Shown: piece after piece, positions 61,262 to 64,000 of the stretch
How positions within the stretch are numbered: position 1 is the first letter of the stretch
Layout: each line of letters starts with the position of its first letter
Source: Ascoidea rubescens DSM 1968
Taxonomy: Eukaryota; Ascomycota; Saccharomycetes; Ascoideales; Ascoideaceae
Reading direction: 5' to 3'
Assembly: GCF_001661345.1 (NCBI RefSeq)
Contig: NW_017962915.1
Span: 995,657 to 1,059,656 of the forward strand
Length of the DNA: 64,000 bases
Notes under the pieces: model-generated
Databases searched by the model: none
What the model was told of the DNA's origin: nothing
The model's input: only the letters and a program-made list of their open reading frames with translations
Position numbers and translations under genes: made by a program

Positions 61262-61996
61262 GTCGTCTTTCTGGTAATTCTTTTCTTTTTTTTTCCTTTT
61301 TTAATTATTATTCTCCCCGTCGTTTTATAATATAATTTGTTGCTTATTACTACCATCAACCTGGTGTCAAATTTTATTTTTATTTGAAAACAATCTCTAC
61401 TTGACCTTGTTTTTATTTTTATTAACTCTTTTTCACTTCATCTTAGCGATACTATTGTTGATTCACCACTTTTAGTTTTACTTTCATTGTTGAACATACC
61501 ATCACTACATCTTATTTTAGTTTATTTTATTTTGAGTTAATTTAATTTATTTAATTTCATTTTTTCATCTCTTAATTCTTATTATTCTTATTCTTACTTT
61601 TACTTTTACTTTGATTTTTATTTTTTTGCTTTTTAGTCATTCTGTTTCAAGCATTCAATTTAATCCCGATTCAGCATTATATACCAATACTTATATTGTT
61701 TTTATTTCTATTTCTATTTCTATTTCTATTTCCTTGGTTCTCTTATACTTAGATACTTTCACTTTATTATCATCTCTAGTCCAAAAAAGCTTATTTTTTG
61801 GTATTCTATTTATTGACTATACCTCTATTTAATTATTTGTGCCCAATTTACAGACTGAATGTAACTTTTTATTTCTCATGTTGGGCAGAATGTTCAAACT
61901 TAGAAGAAATTAAAGTAACGTAAATTTACATTTATTGCAGTTAAAAAAAAGAAAAACAATATAAATTGCCAAAAAGACTTAAATAACAATTGTCAT
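61262..61996. terminator. convergent 3' region RHO4 / SPA2
   Basis: 735 bp between convergent stops. T-rich with TTTTACTTTTACTTT and ATTTCTATTTCT repeats (61590-61735). No gene supported. The + ORF at 61611 is a low-complexity Ile/Ser/Phe translation of the repeat. Confidence 0.4.
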
Positions 61997-64000
61997 CTAA
62001 TTGAAATTTCCATCCTGAAACTTATTCATAACATCTCTAAAAGAAGAACGAGAATCATGAGTTTTTTTAACGCTTCTTGAAGAGCCTCTTTCTTCACTTC
62101 TCTCTTTTTCTCCTGTTGATTTGTCACTGGCCGTTGGCTCAAATTTTTTCAATATATCCATCATATTTCTTGATGGCTTTCTACTATTGGAACTCATATC
62201 AACTGTTTTTAACTTTGGAAGCAAGTTAGTATCGTCTTTTTGATCCAAATTGTCATTTTGATTGTTACTATTATAAATTTTTTCTTGATTTTTTGAGCTC
62301 TCTCTACTGGAAGCCATCTCATTATTGCTACTATATTTCATTGGTTCTTCGTTCTTACATCCATCTTTCGTACAATTTTCCAACTGATCATTTTCAAGAC
62401 CAAAAGACAATTCTGATCCAGTTAGGTTCGGCTTTATATTATCAAGATTGTAAAATCCTTTTCCAAAATCACATTCACTAAACTGACAAGATATATTGTT
62501 TTTGTTGTTGGAAGAAGCTAATAAATTATCATTATTCACAGATAAATCAACTTCTGAAAAATATCTATCTATCACTTGATTAATTGGTTTATATAGAGAA
62601 AGGCTTTGATTTGGCCTTATTTTAGCTATCTCAATCAACTCATGAATACCAAAATAGATTTCGGATGCTGAACTTTCAAGAAAACTTACTGGGTATGTTT
62701 TATCATGTTCAACGTAATAATTATTTTGAATAATTAAATGTGAAATCGCATTCTCAATTATAAATTCCTTTCCTTTGATCACCTTATGTGCCTCAATTAC
62801 GATCTCTTTGATTGAGTTGGAGATTTTTGATATAATATCAAACAATGAAACCGGATTGCTGTTTTCTTCGCTAATGAGTTCTAAATATGTCTTAATACTT
62901 TCAATCAATACTTTTAAATGATCTATAGGTAATAATCCATCAGAATCTGTGTTTTTTTCTAAAAACCCTTTTGGAAAAGCGCAACCAGCTGAGTTTTTCA
63001 TGCTCAAATGAGACAAAAAAATTATTTGTTTTTTTAATAAATTTATTTCTTGTTTATAACGACTAATAATAATTCTTCGATCATCTTTGGAACCAACCAA
63101 TTCTGTTAATTTTTCAATTTCTTGATTTTTAGCTTCGAGTTCCTTTGATTTCATTTCCATTTCAGTTTGTAAATTTTTTATCTGTGATTTCAATGTATTT
63201 TTTTCAAGATTCCATTTTTTTGTTAACGTATTCAATTGATTTAGAGATGCCTTTAACTTACTTTTTTCATCGGCCAACTTTAGCTCTATCTCTGTGATTG
63301 AAGAATTTAGTGATACAGTTCTCTTTTCTAGCATCGATATAGACTTTTCGACAAGTTCACTTTCTATTTTAATAATATCATCTTTAATAATATCGCCTTT
63401 AATAATATCATCTTTATCGATGTTCCCGTTACTTTCGTTAGAACCAGAAAAATTTTCAGGTATGTTGGAAAGAAGATAGGGCCGAACTACTTGTGGAATT
63501 CCAATTTCAGAATTTTGATTTTCGTGAGTGAATTTAGGATCCAAAGTTATCAAATTTTCTTCGGGAAAAATTACCTCTTCAGCATTTATACGTTGTTTCT
63601 CAAAACTCTTTATGGTTTTTTTTGGCATTTTAAAAGTTTCATTTGGGTGTTTCTGAAATGAAACAGCTGGTTTCTTTGGTAATCTTTTTGATGATGGTTT
63701 TTTAGTCGATGGACCTTGCTCGTTGAGTGGATCAATTGTATGATAATTGAAGTTGTTATTATATATTGAATCATTAGAGAGCTCTTCAGCTAAACTAATA
63801 TCTATTGGATTTTGCGTGAGTCTTGATGACTCAGTGGGTTCAAAACTTGTTGTACCAATTAAAGAAAATGTTCTTCTATGGGAAATTTTTGGATTTTCTC
63901 TAGGTATATTTTGAAATCCAGTAAAACTTTTGTTTATAAATTGTCTAGCGCCATTGGTGCTATAAAAACCAGTGTAATTATTTTGAATATTGTTATTATT
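61997..64000 (-). CDS. SPA2: Spa2-like polarisome scaffold, C-terminal part (5' end outside window)
   Basis: The minus frame is open from the stop at 61997 through to the right edge, with about 124 more residues upstream of the ATG at 63628. The gene therefore continues outside the window. A coiled coil (about 63100-63340) precedes a conserved helical domain: SLFDIISKISNSIKEIVIEA, then an HLIIQNNYYVE helix, PVSFLESSASEIYFGIHEL and IEIAKIRP. This is the order of the C-terminal Spa2/GIT homology region. The tail is Ser/Lys/Arg-rich with SRKPSRNMMDILKKFEP. An IIKDD repeat lies near 63365-63415. Spa2 scaffolds Bni1, Pea2 and Bud6 at growth sites. The assignment rests on domain pattern and the short upstream segment. 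Confidence 0.7.
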   Translation of the reverse strand, partial: NNNNIQNNYTGFYSTNGARQFINKSFTGFQNIPRENPKISHRRTFSLIGTTSFEPTESSRLTQNPIDISLAEELSNDSIYNNNFNYHTIDPLNEQGPSTKKPSSKRLPKKPAVSFQKHPNETFKMPKKTIKSFEKQRINAEEVIFPEENLITLDPKFTHENQNSEIGIPQVVRPYLLSNIPENFSGSNESNGNIDKDDIIKGDIIKDDIIKIESELVEKSISMLEKRTVSLNSSITEIELKLADEKSKLKASLNQLNTLTKKWNLEKNTLKSQIKNLQTEMEMKSKELEAKNQEIEKLTELVGSKDDRRIIISRYKQEINLLKKQIIFLSHLSMKNSAGCAFPKGFLEKNTDSDGLLPIDHLKVLIESIKTYLELISEENSNPVSLFDIISKISNSIKEIVIEAHKVIKGKEFIIENAISHLIIQNNYYVEHDKTYPVSFLESSASEIYFGIHELIEIAKIRPNQSLSLYKPINQVIDRYFSEVDLSVNNDNLLASSNNKNNISCQFSECDFGKGFYNLDNIKPNLTGSELSFGLENDQLENCTKDGCKNEEPMKYSSNNEMASSRESSKNQEKIYNSNNQNDNLDQKDDTNLLPKLKTVDMSSNSRKPSRNMMDILKKFEPTASDKSTGEKERSEERGSSRSVKKTHDSRSSFRDVMNKFQDGNFN

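Overview
This window is nuclear DNA from an ascomycete budding yeast (Saccharomycotina). It is compact, mostly intron-poor and AT-rich, with long poly-Asn and poly-Gln tracts. It carries recognisable yeast genes: RHO2, SSB1, CMR2, RTT106, IDH1, HRR25, UBP3, RRP40, ORC5, ASC1, MED11, SLD3, STE2, END3, RHO4 and SPA2. A nuclear-encoded complex I subunit (NUGM/NDUFS3) and a xanthine dioxygenase (XanA type) argue against Saccharomyces and its close relatives. In-frame CTG codons are almost absent: my by-eye counts are 0 in IDH1, HRR25, RTT106 and SSB1, 2 in 1722 codons of CMR2, and 1 in 1255 codons of UBP3. That fits a CUG-reassigned or CUG-ambiguous lineage (for example the Ascoidea/Saccharomycopsis group), but the lineage is inference. 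Residues written from CTG codons may therefore be Ser rather than Leu.

Layout, left to right: the 3' end of an Asn/Gly-rich gene (1-1503); RHO2; SSB1; CMR2 on the minus strand, divergent from a CENP-B/Tc5-type HTH protein; RTT106, IDH1 and HRR25 in tandem on the minus strand; UBP3; tRNA-His; a large DUF1752-type protein; RRP40, an unidentified 146-aa ORF, a 1.5-kb AT-rich gene-free stretch, ORC5 and ASC1 on the minus strand; MED11; SLD3 divergent from an F-box protein; a bHLH factor; STE2; END3; NUGM divergent from xanthine dioxygenase, followed by a second 2OG-Fe(II) oxygenase; RHO4; and the C-terminal part of a SPA2-like gene that runs off the right edge.

There are no operons. Neighbours share divergent promoters or convergent terminators. 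Many promoter-bearing gaps contain a GC-rich island of 100-400 bp, often with CACGTG, while convergent gaps are T/A-rich. ASC1 has two introns, and the second carries the U24 box C/D snoRNA. Several genes belong to cell polarity, mating or endocytosis (RHO2, RHO4, SPA2, STE2, END3) or to replication initiation (ORC5, SLD3). They are dispersed and I do not regard them as clusters.

The most unusual structure is an imperfect inverted repeat with 58-bp arms (48/58 identical, no gaps) around a 172-bp core at 33426-33713. It lies in the AT-rich gene-free stretch between ORC5 and the unidentified ORF. It is a candidate centromere core or small foldback element. Neither interpretation is proven by sequence alone.
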